64,000 bases of DNA from an uncultured Bacteroidales bacterium (GTDB lineage: Bacteria > Bacteroidota > Bacteroidia > Bacteroidales > Bacteroidaceae). Location of the stretch: the NCBI GenBank assembly GCA_902801325.1, contig CADCHQ010000016.1, positions 1-64,000 of the forward strand. Direction: 5' to 3'. This document shows positions 1 through 7,381 of this stretch, one piece after another. Below the pieces are notes generated by a model. The model was not told where the DNA came from. It was given only the letters and a program-made list of their open reading frames with translations, and ran no database searches. The number at the start of each line of letters is the position of its first letter. Within the stretch, counting starts at the first letter, position 1. A program made the position numbers and the translations under genes.

Positions 1-86
1 AAGCTTGATTCATGCTGCCCCTCGACTTGCATGTGTTAAGCCTGTAGCTAGCGTTCATCCTGAGCCAGGATCAAACTCTTCATTGT
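1..86 (-). rRNA. rrs: 16S ribosomal RNA, 5' end (partial)
   Basis: The reverse complement reads AGAGTTTGATCCTGGCTCAG followed by the conserved GATGAACGCTAGC segment, the universal start of bacterial 16S rRNA. The mature 5' end is near 86 by alignment with the E. coli start, and the gene runs off the left edge of the window within the V1 region. The TAGCTACAGGCTTAACACAT stretch is typical of Bacteroidales. The window starts at an AAGCTT in the V1 loop. Confidence 0.97.
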
Positions 87-231
87 ACTATCTTTTTTTG
101 TTTTCTTCTTGCAAAGAAAAGGAAAGCGCACACCAGAGATCTTCCTCGGCACTATTGGACTCGTTTATCGCATTCAGAATCGACGGTTCGATTCTCATTT
201 CTTGTACTACTTTTTTGTCTATGTAAGTCTA

Positions 232-240
232 TCAAAGAAC
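232..240 (-). promoter_or_regulatory. boxA-like element in the rRNA leader
   Basis: In the roughly 190-nt leader between the predicted rRNA start (about 280) and the 16S 5' end, the minus strand reads GTTCTTTGA, similar to the boxA (TGCTCTTTGA) antitermination signal bound by NusB/S10. Position and sequence fit, but it is a short motif and only suggestive. Confidence 0.4.
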
Positions 241-285
241 TCTTTTTGAAGTGCTCCTAAGAAGGTTTCTTCTCATTTGCGGATG

Positions 286-316
286 CAAAGGTACGGCGTT
301 TTTTTGGACTGACAAA
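286..316 (-). promoter_or_regulatory. rRNA operon promoter (TTTG-N19-TACCTTTG)
   Basis: On the minus strand a -33 box TTTG (313-316) is separated by 19 bp from a -7 box TACCTTTG (286-293), matching the Bacteroidetes primary sigma consensus TTTG/TAnnTTTG. Transcription would start near 280 and run leftward into the 16S gene. It is divergent from the sppA promoter about 70 bp away. Confidence 0.8.
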
Positions 317-363
317 ATATTTTGAGAGTTTTTTTCTATTTTTTTTCTTTTTTCTTGCAATAC

Positions 364-394
364 TTGCTTAAGCCAATGGGTTATCGTACCTTTG
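364..394 (+). promoter_or_regulatory. sppA operon promoter
   Basis: The -7 box TACCTTTG lies at 387-394. An imperfect -33 box (TTGC, 364-367) lies 19 bp upstream. This places the transcript start near 401, about 55 nt before the sppA start codon, with an AT-rich leader. The rest of 87-454 holds only the divergent rRNA promoter and leader; I see no gene there. Confidence 0.65.
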
Positions 395-454
395 TTTCTA
401 TATATATATAATAATGTATAGTAATTAATAATATTCTTATAAAACAGTATTTCA

Positions 455-2236
455 ATGAAATCTTTTATCAAGTACACTTTGGCCAGTTTGCTGGCTTTAG
501 TATTGTTTACAGTGGTGACCATGATAATTGGTCTAGTATCTTTAGCTGGCATGATGGCTTCGGATGGTATGACTCCTTCCGTAAAGAACAACACCATTCT
601 TCGCATCAATCTTAGTGGTGACATAGCTGAGCAGACACAAGATACCCCATTCGCATCGTTAATGGGAGGCGGTCAAGAAATGGTTCCCGGCCTTCAGACG
701 TTGACCGAGGCCATCGCAAAAGCAAAGACGAATGATCATGTTAAAGGTATATACATTGAGAACGCAACCCTGTCTGGCACCCCTGCCACGGTGCAAGAAT
801 TGCGCCAGGCACTCTTAGACTTTAAGGAGAGCGGCAAGTTCATTGTCTCATACAGCGACAACTATTCCCAATCGGGCTATTACATCAGTTCTGTTGCCGA
901 CAGGATTATGCTCAACCCTGAAGGTATGGTCGACTGGCACGGATTGGCTTCACAACCCATGTTCTTCAAGGATGCTATGGATAAACTAGGCGTGAAGATG
1001 CAGGTATTCAAGGTTGGTACATTCAAGAGTGCCGTAGAACCCTTCATCAACACTTCCATGAGCGAGCCTAACCGCGAGCAGGTAACCAGTTACCTTACCA
1101 GCATCTGGGAAGGAATAAAAAAGGACGTCTCGAAATCTCGCAAAATTACTGTCGAACAGTTGAACACTTTAGCTGACGAATATGTGGCTATGCACCCGGC
1201 ATCTTATATGGTAGAGAACAAACTGGTGGACAAACTTACCTATATAGATGAGGTGAAGGAGTATCTGAAGAAGAAGATGGAGCTGAAAGAGGACGAGAGT
1301 CTGAACTTCATCAGTCCTAAGGAGATGGCCAGCAGTGAAATGCCTGAATACAAAGAACAGGACGACAAGATTGCCGTTTATTATGCCGTTGGCGATATTG
1401 TGCAGACTGCAGGAAGCATATCTCCCATGGGTGGCACAGGTCCGCAGATTGTAGGAGAGAAGGTTATCGACGACCTGCGTGCTTTGCGCGAGAATAAAAA
1501 TGTAAAGGCTGTGGTATTGCGTGTGAACTCAGGTGGAGGCTCGGCCTATGCCAGCGAACAGATATGGCGTGAGGTTGAACTGCTGAAGCAGGAGAAGCCC
1601 GTTGTCGTTTCCATGGGTGGTCTTGCCGCCAGTGGTGGTTATTACATTTCGAGTGGTGCCAACCAGATTTATGCCGAGCCCTCGACCTTAACCGGCAGTA
1701 TCGGCATCTTCGGTATGATTCCCGACGCAAGCGAACTGATAACCAAGAAAGTGGGCATTAAGTTCGATGTTGTGAAAACCAATGCGCTGAGTGACATGGG
1801 CACAATGGCACGTCCGATGAATGCCGAAGAGGGTCACCTGATGCAAGCCATGATCGAACGTGGTTATGAAGTCTTCACTGGCCGTGTGGCTATGGGTCGA
1901 AAGATGAAGCTTGAAGACGTGAAGGCTATTGCCGAAGGACGCGTATGGACTGGTGAGCAAGCCAAGGAATTAGGTCTGGTGGACAAACTGGGCAATCTGA
2001 ATGACGCCATCAAGGCTGCAGCAAAGCTTGCTAAGCTGGAGAAATACAATCGTGTCAACTATCCCGAACCCGCTCCTTGGTATCAGTCATTGCTGAACCA
2101 GAAGAAGTCGGGTTACCTGGAAGCCGGACTGCGCGAAGTATTGGGTGAATACTACACCACCTTCTCACTGCTTCGCACATTGAAGAATCAGGATCGCATA
2201 CAGGCACGACTGCCCTTCGAACCCAACATTCAATAA
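455..2236 (+). CDS. sppA: signal peptide peptidase SppA, 67K type
   Basis: Membrane-anchored serine protease that degrades signal peptides left in the membrane. At 593 aa it has the two-domain long (67K) form. One N-terminal membrane segment spans roughly residues 8-33. The first S49 domain carries the general-base lysine in VGTFKSAVEPF (Lys191). The second carries the nucleophile in GGLAASGGYYIS (Ser393), matching the Lys/Ser dyad of E. coli SppA (K209/S409). It is the first gene of a run with lpxK 13 bp downstream, and its own promoter is just upstream. The ATG at 455 leaves a normal short n-region before the membrane segment. Function is confident. Confidence 0.96.
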   Translation: MKSFIKYTLASLLALVLFTVVTMIIGLVSLAGMMASDGMTPSVKNNTILRINLSGDIAEQTQDTPFASLMGGGQEMVPGLQTLTEAIAKAKTNDHVKGIYIENATLSGTPATVQELRQALLDFKESGKFIVSYSDNYSQSGYYISSVADRIMLNPEGMVDWHGLASQPMFFKDAMDKLGVKMQVFKVGTFKSAVEPFINTSMSEPNREQVTSYLTSIWEGIKKDVSKSRKITVEQLNTLADEYVAMHPASYMVENKLVDKLTYIDEVKEYLKKKMELKEDESLNFISPKEMASSEMPEYKEQDDKIAVYYAVGDIVQTAGSISPMGGTGPQIVGEKVIDDLRALRENKNVKAVVLRVNSGGGSAYASEQIWREVELLKQEKPVVVSMGGLAASGGYYISSGANQIYAEPSTLTGSIGIFGMIPDASELITKKVGIKFDVVKTNALSDMGTMARPMNAEEGHLMQAMIERGYEVFTGRVAMGRKMKLEDVKAIAEGRVWTGEQAKELGLVDKLGNLNDAIKAAAKLAKLEKYNRVNYPEPAPWYQSLLNQKKSGYLEAGLREVLGEYYTTFSLLRTLKNQDRIQARLPFEPNIQ

Positions 2237-2249
2237 TTAAGGATTAGAG

Positions 2250-3344
2250 ATGGAAGGCGATCTGGTACGCATCAACGAATGGTTGTTGCCGTTGAGTTGG
2301 CTCTACGGCCGGGGTGTTGCATTACGCAATGCGCTATTCGACATGGGCATACTGGAATCCCGAACCTACAACATCCCCATTATCAACGTTGGTAACCTTA
2401 CCGTTGGCGGAACAGGCAAGACCCCCCACACGGAGTATCTGATACGCCTGCTAAAGCCAACGTATAAGGTGGCCGTCCTGAGTCGTGGCTATAAACGCAA
2501 GACCAAGGGCTATGTCCTGGCCACAGAAAAGAGCACAGTAGAAGAGATTGGCGACGAGCCCTGGCAGATGAGGAAGAAATTCCCCGACATCTATATTGCC
2601 GTCGACCGAAGCAGGCGTCACGGCATCGAACGCTTGTGTTCGGACAAGGAAACGCGAGACGTTGATGTCATCTTACTTGACGATGCCTACCAACACCGGT
2701 ATGTACAACCTGGCGTAAACATCCTCTTGGTTGATTACCACCGCATGGTGACCGACGACAAGCTCTTGCCGGCAGGTCGATTGCGTGAACCCAAGGAAAG
2801 CATCAGGCGAGCACACATGGTTGTTGTAACCAAATGCCCTTACGACATCAAGCCGATGGGCTATCGCGTCATCCAGCGCCAACTGTCCCTGATGCCTTTC
2901 CAGAAACTCTTCTTCACTTCGTTGCGTTACAACAGATTGCAGGCATTGTTCAGTGACTCAAGTCGTGATTTACCCATGCCTAGCAGTGGCGAGCACATCT
3001 TGTTGCTTACAGGCATTGCATCGCCAGAACAGATGCTTATCGACCTGAAACCATACTGCAACGACATCACGCCACTCTCCTATCCCGACCATCACTACTT
3101 CTCGACTGAGGACGTGCAGGAAATCAACCAAAAGTTCAGTTCCTTGCCTCAGCCACGCCTCATCATCACAACCGAGAAGGATGCTTCACGCCTGCGAAAG
3201 GCCAAAGGCTTAAGTCCAGAAGTCCGCGAGGCGTTGTATGTGCTACCCGTAGAGGTGCAGTTTATGAGAAACGAACAAAACAGTTTTAACGATAAAATTT
3301 TAGGCTATGTACGAGAAAATCCAAGAAACAGCATCGTGGATTAA
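2250..3344 (+). CDS. lpxK: tetraacyldisaccharide 4'-kinase LpxK
   Basis: Phosphorylates the 4' position of the lipid A precursor tetraacyldisaccharide-1-phosphate at the inner face of the cytoplasmic membrane. The 364-aa length fits the family. The P-loop GGTGKTP lies at residues 53-59, and the N-terminal INEWLLPLSWLYG helix is the typical membrane-association segment. The ATG at 2250 follows AGGATTAGAG, a usable Shine-Dalgarno sequence. It sits 13 bp after sppA, and its 3' end overlaps punA by 38 bp, so the three genes are probably one transcript. Its presence implies a normal lipid A pathway in this organism. Confidence 0.95.
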   Translation: MEGDLVRINEWLLPLSWLYGRGVALRNALFDMGILESRTYNIPIINVGNLTVGGTGKTPHTEYLIRLLKPTYKVAVLSRGYKRKTKGYVLATEKSTVEEIGDEPWQMRKKFPDIYIAVDRSRRHGIERLCSDKETRDVDVILLDDAYQHRYVQPGVNILLVDYHRMVTDDKLLPAGRLREPKESIRRAHMVVVTKCPYDIKPMGYRVIQRQLSLMPFQKLFFTSLRYNRLQALFSDSSRDLPMPSSGEHILLLTGIASPEQMLIDLKPYCNDITPLSYPDHHYFSTEDVQEINQKFSSLPQPRLIITTEKDASRLRKAKGLSPEVREALYVLPVEVQFMRNEQNSFNDKILGYVRENPRNSIVD

Positions 3345-4116
3345 AGCCAAGATGCTCAGTAAACCAGAAACAGCCATCATTCTGGGCACAGGCCTGGGAC
3401 GACTGGCCGATGAGATTGAAACGGAACAGGCCATCCCCTACTCCGAGATTCCTAACTTCCCTCAGTCAACCGTCGAGGGCCACAGCGGCAAGTTGCTTCT
3501 GGGCAAACTGGGCGGCAAAGAGATTCTGGCCATGCAGGGCCGATTCCATTTCTATGAGGGCTACTCGATGAAGGAAGTTACCTTCCCCATTCGCGTGATG
3601 TACGAACTGGGCATCAAGACCCTCTTTGTCAGCAATGCAGGTGGAGGTACCAACCCCTCTTTCAAAGTGGGCGACATCATGATTATCACCGACCACATTA
3701 ATTTCTTCCCAGAGCATCCCTTGCGTGGAAAGAACTTCCCCACTGGTCCTCGTTTCCCCGACATGCATGAGGCCTATGACAAGAAACTAATAGCATTGGC
3801 CGACCAGATTGCAGAAGAGAAAGGCATCAAGGTTCAGCATGGAGTATATCTGGGCACCCAAGGTCCCACCTTCGAGACGCCAGCCGAATATCGCATGTTC
3901 CATCGCCTGGGAGCCGACTCCGTAGGCATGAGTACTGTACCTGAAGTCATCGTGGCTCATCACTGCGGCATTCGCATATTTGGCGTTTCCGTAATCACAG
4001 ACCTCGGCGGCTTCGACAATCCTGTAGAGGTTAGTCATGAAGAGGTACAGCAGGCCGCCAACAAGGCTCAGCCTCTGATGACTGAGATTATGCGAGAAAT
4101 GATAAAAAGAAGTTAG
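3307..4116 (+). CDS. punA: purine nucleoside phosphorylase (trimeric type)
   Basis: Phosphorolysis of purine nucleosides for salvage in the cytoplasm. The 269-aa protein has the motifs of the trimeric PNP/MTAP family: ILGTGLGRL (phosphate loop), VEGHSGKL, GRFHFYEGY, SNAGGG, GPTFETPAEYR and GMSTVPEV. The base-recognition position, usually Asn in 6-oxopurine PNPs (ITN motif), is Asp here (Asp232, in ITDLGG). In human PNP the N243D change shifts activity toward 6-aminopurines, so adenosine use is possible, but I infer this from one residue. It overlaps the lpxK 3' end by 38 bp and is followed by repeats before thiL. Confidence 0.92.
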   Translation: MYEKIQETASWIKAKMLSKPETAIILGTGLGRLADEIETEQAIPYSEIPNFPQSTVEGHSGKLLLGKLGGKEILAMQGRFHFYEGYSMKEVTFPIRVMYELGIKTLFVSNAGGGTNPSFKVGDIMIITDHINFFPEHPLRGKNFPTGPRFPDMHEAYDKKLIALADQIAEEKGIKVQHGVYLGTQGPTFETPAEYRMFHRLGADSVGMSTVPEVIVAHHCGIRIFGVSVITDLGGFDNPVEVSHEEVQQAANKAQPLMTEIMREMIKRS

Positions 4117-4176
4117 ATTATAAGGTTATTAGGTCTTGAGGTTATAAGGTTATAAAGTTAACCTTGCGACCTTAAA

Positions 4177-4208
4177 ACCTTTAAACCTTTAAACCTTTAA
4201 ACCTTTAA
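4177..4208 (+). repeat. 8-bp tandem repeat (ACCTTTAA x4) before thiL
   Basis: Four perfect head-to-tail copies of ACCTTTAA end 10 bp before the thiL TTG start. The preceding bases (4124-4160) carry related AGGTTATA units in inverted sense, so the punA-thiL gap is entirely low-complexity and could form weak hairpins. Copy number could vary by slippage. Confidence 0.85.
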
Positions 4209-4218
4209 ACCCTAAGAT

Positions 4219-5283
4219 TTGGAAATAGCCGAATTGGGTGAGTTTGGCCTCATCAAGCGACTCACCGAAAACATAAAACCTGAGAACCAAAGTACGATAA
4301 AGGGCGTAGGCGACGATTGCGCCGTGCTCGACTATGGAGGTCCGAATCGCGTACTCGTAACCACCGATATGCTCATGGAGGGGGTACATTTCGACCTCCA
4401 ATACACTCCTCTGCGACATTTGGGATGGAAGTCGGTCATCGTAAACCTGAGCGACATCTATGCCATGAACGGAACTCCTCGACAAGTAACCGTAAGTCTG
4501 GCTCTGTCGAAACGTTTCTCTGTCGAAGATATTGAAGAACTGTATGCCGGTATGCAACTGGCCTGTCAGGCCCATCATGTCGACCTCGTAGGTGGCGACA
4601 CAACTTCCAGTCTTACAGGACTGGCCATCAGCATCACCGCCATTGGTGAAGCAAAGGCGGAAGACATCGTCCTGCGCTCTGGTGCCCAACCCAACGACCT
4701 CGTTTGTGTCTCAGGCAATCTGGGTGCCGCCTACATGGGACTTCAGTTGCTGGAACGCGAGAAGAGTGTTTACTATCAGCAATTGCGTGAGGCCGGAGAC
4801 AAGAAGGACGAAGTGCAGTTCCAACCCGACTTTAGCGGACGCGAGTATCTGCTCGAACGCCAGTTGAAGCCTGAGGCTCGTCGCGACATTATCGAACGCC
4901 TTCGTCAAGCAGGTATACACCCCACCGCGATGATGGACATTAGCGACGGACTCTCGAGCGAGCTCATGCACATCTGCACGCAAAGCCATACAGGCTGCCG
5001 CGTCTATGAGGAACGACTGCCGCTCGACTACCAGACCGCCGTTATGGCAGAGGAACTGAACATGAACGTTAGCACTTGCGCCCTGAATGGTGGTGAGGAC
5101 TACGAACTCTTGTTTACCGTTCCCCTCACCCTCAACGATCAAGTTTCGCAGTTGGAGGATGTCAAGGTCATCGGATACATCACCAAGCCGGAATTGGGTT
5201 GCGCCCTCATCACGCGCGATGGTCAGGAGTTTGAACTCAAGGCTCAAGGCTGGCAACCCGAAGGACTAAGACCGAAAGACTAA
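4219..5283 (+). CDS. thiL: thiamine-monophosphate kinase ThiL
   Basis: ATP-dependent phosphorylation of thiamine monophosphate to the active cofactor thiamine diphosphate. At 354 aa it shows the AIR-synthase-fold motifs GVGDDCAVLD, LVTTDMLMEGVHF and MDISDGLSSELMH plus the NGGEDYELLFTV motif near the C-terminus. The start is TTG: an in-frame TAA lies two codons upstream and ELGEFGLIKRL is the usual family N-terminus, so no ATG is available. No good Shine-Dalgarno sequence is visible, and the 8-bp repeats lie directly upstream. It is probably cotranscribed with punA. Array A follows the stop codon. Confidence 0.93.
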   Translation: MEIAELGEFGLIKRLTENIKPENQSTIKGVGDDCAVLDYGGPNRVLVTTDMLMEGVHFDLQYTPLRHLGWKSVIVNLSDIYAMNGTPRQVTVSLALSKRFSVEDIEELYAGMQLACQAHHVDLVGGDTTSSLTGLAISITAIGEAKAEDIVLRSGAQPNDLVCVSGNLGAAYMGLQLLEREKSVYYQQLREAGDKKDEVQFQPDFSGREYLLERQLKPEARRDIIERLRQAGIHPTAMMDISDGLSSELMHICTQSHTGCRVYEERLPLDYQTAVMAEELNMNVSTCALNGGEDYELLFTVPLTLNDQVSQLEDVKVIGYITKPELGCALITRDGQEFELKAQGWQPEGLRPKD

Positions 5284-5293
5284 GGTCTTCCAG

Positions 5294-5491
5294 TTTTGAA
5301 CCTTAGGTTCGACGATTTTGCACCTCAGGTTCGACGAATTTGCACCTTAGGTTCGATGAGTTTGCACCTCAGGTCCTCCGGAATAAGGCCTTAGGCCCTC
5401 TGCCAGAAGCCCTATACTTTATCGCCCTAAGCCATATGCTTGGGGCGATACCTGTTTATACAAGGGACATGCTTAATGGGAATGTCCTCCA
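5294..5491 (+). repeat. array A: 22-bp periodic intergenic repeat
   Basis: About nine consecutive 22-bp units begin at 5294, 5316, 5338, 5360, 5382, 5404, 5426, 5448 and 5470. The first three share GCACCTTAGGTTCGAYGA-type sequence. Unit five keeps CCTTAGG at exactly the same phase (GGCCTTAGGCC), and later units keep only a palindrome-like centre (for example AGCCATATGCTT). The array fills the gap between thiL and the next gene. Similar arrays occur at five other intergenic sites. Not a CRISPR: there is no constant repeat with unique spacers. Confidence 0.8.
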
Positions 5492-5500
5492 ATCCCCTCT

Positions 5501-5530
5501 TTATACTATATTATTATATACACGCGCGCG
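5501..5530 (+). other. AT-rich tract joined to a (CG)4 run
   Basis: TATACTATATTATTATATAC runs straight into CGCGCGCG (5523-5530). An alternating pyrimidine-purine run next to a highly meltable AT tract is a classic potential Z-DNA or unwinding site. A very similar arrangement recurs at 32209-32232, also just beyond a 22-bp array. Confidence 0.6.
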
Positions 5531-5655
5531 AGGGGAAATCAATCAATGTTTGCAAAAGGCCCAAGGAGAACTACCTTACAAGACCATTTGGTTTCCTCTC
5601 TGTTAAGAAAAATGAAAATTATCCTTTGCAAAAACGGCATTCCAAAATTATTCTA

Positions 5656-5663
5656 TAAATTTG
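5656..5663 (+). promoter_or_regulatory. -7 box for the 5709 gene
   Basis: TAAATTTG followed by C matches the -7 consensus TAnnTTTG. No clear -33 box lies at the right distance; the nearest TTTG (5625-5628) is 27 bp away. The box overlaps the first possible TTG start of the downstream frame (5661), which argues that translation starts further on, at 5709. Confidence 0.55.
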
Positions 5664-5708
5664 CAGAAAGAAAATAAAGAACCAGCGAACCACATAAAAA
5701 GATATACC

Positions 5709-6425
5709 ATGATGATTTATGAGTCTAATCCCCAACCAGGCCGTAGCATTCGCATGCTGTACGTTATTTTGATGTTGGCATTAGCACCATATGCTTTTGC
5801 CACCCCTAAGTTCCCAACAACTAACAGCTTTATTGAACAAGGCAACGATGCCAACAAACACGCTACGACCTTCACTTTGAAAGGTAAAGTACTACCAAAT
5901 ATGAATGTCGACAAATATCTGGTATACATCTGGCCTTATGAAGCAGAAGAGTTTCCACAGCCCATGGATTCTGTTGAGGTTAAGAACGGCCAATTCCAAT
6001 TCTCATGCCATTTAGATCAGCCCTACTCTGGCATGCTGCAGGCTGTAAAAAAGGACGGTTCTATCGGAAAATTCTTCTTGGAGTTCTTTTTTGTGCCAGG
6101 TGAGGAGTGTAAGATAGAAATCTATGGTGAAGAACTTAACGATTTTCACCTCAGTGGCAGTAAATTCTATCGCGACTGGGAGGCTTTTGGACAATTCTAT
6201 AAAAAAGAAGGAAAGAAAGCGGCAGAACTCGCTGGTTCTGGCGATGAGGATTTCTTTGCTGCACTAGCTGACTATAACCGTCGTCACAAGGACGAAGAAG
6301 GCTGCATCCTCTACCAATATATGTGGCTATACGCTGGTATGGATTTTACCATCGCCGATGGCATACAACAAGGACGCTTCAAGCAATACATCCAACACAG
6401 GAAGTCGCAGTTCAATAAGGATTAA
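5709..6425 (+). CDS. exported DUF4369-like protein
   Basis: Predicted 238-aa exported protein of unknown function. A hydrophobic signal segment (MLYVILMLALAPYAFA) is followed by a beta-rich region with the pattern FTLKGKVLPNMNVDKYLVYI, resembling the DUF4369 domain often found at the N-terminus of Bacteroidetes thiol-disulfide oxidoreductases. There is no thioredoxin domain and no CxxC, so it is not itself an oxidoreductase. I prefer the ATG at 5709, since an upstream TTG lies inside the promoter; ATG 5754 would give a shorter signal peptide. It stands alone between array A and a convergent gene. Confidence 0.75.
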   Translation: MMIYESNPQPGRSIRMLYVILMLALAPYAFATPKFPTTNSFIEQGNDANKHATTFTLKGKVLPNMNVDKYLVYIWPYEAEEFPQPMDSVEVKNGQFQFSCHLDQPYSGMLQAVKKDGSIGKFFLEFFFVPGEECKIEIYGEELNDFHLSGSKFYRDWEAFGQFYKKEGKKAAELAGSGDEDFFAALADYNRRHKDEEGCILYQYMWLYAGMDFTIADGIQQGRFKQYIQHRKSQFNKD

Positions 6426-6491
6426 ACCATAGCCGTCGAAAGAGGGAAATCCACTAATCCCCGAAAGAAACTTAACGAAGAAACAGGAAGG

Positions 6492-6514
6492 CCTTATTTG
6501 AACTCCAAATAAGG
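6492..6514 (-). terminator. hairpin spanning the 3' end of the HhH gene
   Basis: CCTTATTTG and CAAATAAGG form a perfect 9-bp stem with a 5-nt loop across the stop codon of the minus-strand gene, in a convergent gap. No uridine run follows, so it may be a weak terminator or only an mRNA 3'-end stabiliser. Confidence 0.4.
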
Positions 6515-7381
6515 TCGGAGGCGTTCGATATCCTCTTCGGTAAAACTGGGGAGTGAACGCAGGTCATCGATGCTCTGCAATGGCCCTTGGTTATGTCGAT
6601 AGTTCCATATGTCCTGAGCACGATAGACACGCAGGTAGGGATGGCGCACGAGTTGGTTCTTCGTTGCATGATTAACATCGATGCGACGAATGTTTGAGGG
6701 GTCGACAGTAAGCCACTGACCGATGTCCTCCGGCATTCCTTCTATCTCTTGCAACTGACTAGCCGAAGCATATCCGCCCAATTGCTGACGATAGTTTACG
6801 ATTCGGCGAGCATAATATGACCCGATGCCCGGAATCTTCTTCAATGCCGTTGTGTCGGCGTCGTTCAGTGCAACAACACTACCCTCCTGCAACTTCACAG
6901 GATGGAGTATTGTATCACGAGGCTGCTGAGGTTCTTCGAAGACAACAGGTTCCCGACGTGGATAAGAACGAGGTTCGGGAGTCACATACTGATATTTCTT
7001 GTCGATGTGGATGTGAGAAGCCAACCGCAACCACAATTCATTTGTCATACCCGGAATACGCTTCACGTCAGCAGCTTCATGATAGCAACCTCCCTTTGCC
7101 CTGTACTTATACACACCCCTAACCATGAAAGGTGGAAAACCCAAACGCAGCAAGGTAGTGGAGTCGGCTTCATTTGGGTCAAAGTCGAAGGTCTCAAACT
7201 GACGTTCCGTAACAGCATAATATCGATTGGTGCGAGTCTCCGCCTTGCGTTGTTCAACCACAGGAACATCGCTGGGATGACGCATGAAGACAAACACTCC
7301 CACAACGAGAGCAATCAGCAAGGCCGCACAAAGAACGATCAAACCCCGGCGTTCGCTGGATGTAGGTTGGAAGAAAGCCAT
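6494..7381 (-). CDS. membrane-anchored helix-hairpin-helix protein (ComEA-like)
   Basis: The 295-aa protein has one N-terminal membrane helix (about residues 13-33) and at least three helix-hairpin-helix units. These are FDPNEADSTTLLRLGF (near 68), LNDADTTALKKIPGIGSYYA (near 175) and IDVNHATKNQLVRHPY (near 237). The pattern is that of the ComEA/OB-fold DNA-binding competence family, so non-specific DNA binding at the membrane is likely; a role in DNA uptake is inference. It overlaps the upstream transporter by one base (TGATG), implying translational coupling. Confidence 0.82.
   Translation of the reverse strand: MAFFQPTSSERRGLIVLCAALLIALVVGVFVFMRHPSDVPVVEQRKAETRTNRYYAVTERQFETFDFDPNEADSTTLLRLGFPPFMVRGVYKYRAKGGCYHEAADVKRIPGMTNELWLRLASHIHIDKKYQYVTPEPRSYPRREPVVFEEPQQPRDTILHPVKLQEGSVVALNDADTTALKKIPGIGSYYARRIVNYRQQLGGYASASQLQEIEGMPEDIGQWLTVDPSNIRRIDVNHATKNQLVRHPYLRVYRAQDIWNYRHNQGPLQSIDDLRSLPSFTEEDIERLRPYLEFK

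Noticed and set aside
1..6. HindIII site as the first six bases, suggesting a clone edge
   Set aside because: AAGCTT can occur naturally in the 16S V1 loop of this group; nothing else indicates vector or an artificial junction.
232..624. 130-aa minus-strand ORF at the left edge
   Set aside because: It spans the sppA promoter and the rRNA promoter and is antisense to the sppA start.
5340..5658. Plus-strand ORFs of 88 and 72 aa downstream of thiL
   Set aside because: They read through the 22-bp repeat array and the AT/CGCG tract, have no family-like features and lie between a stop codon and the next promoter.
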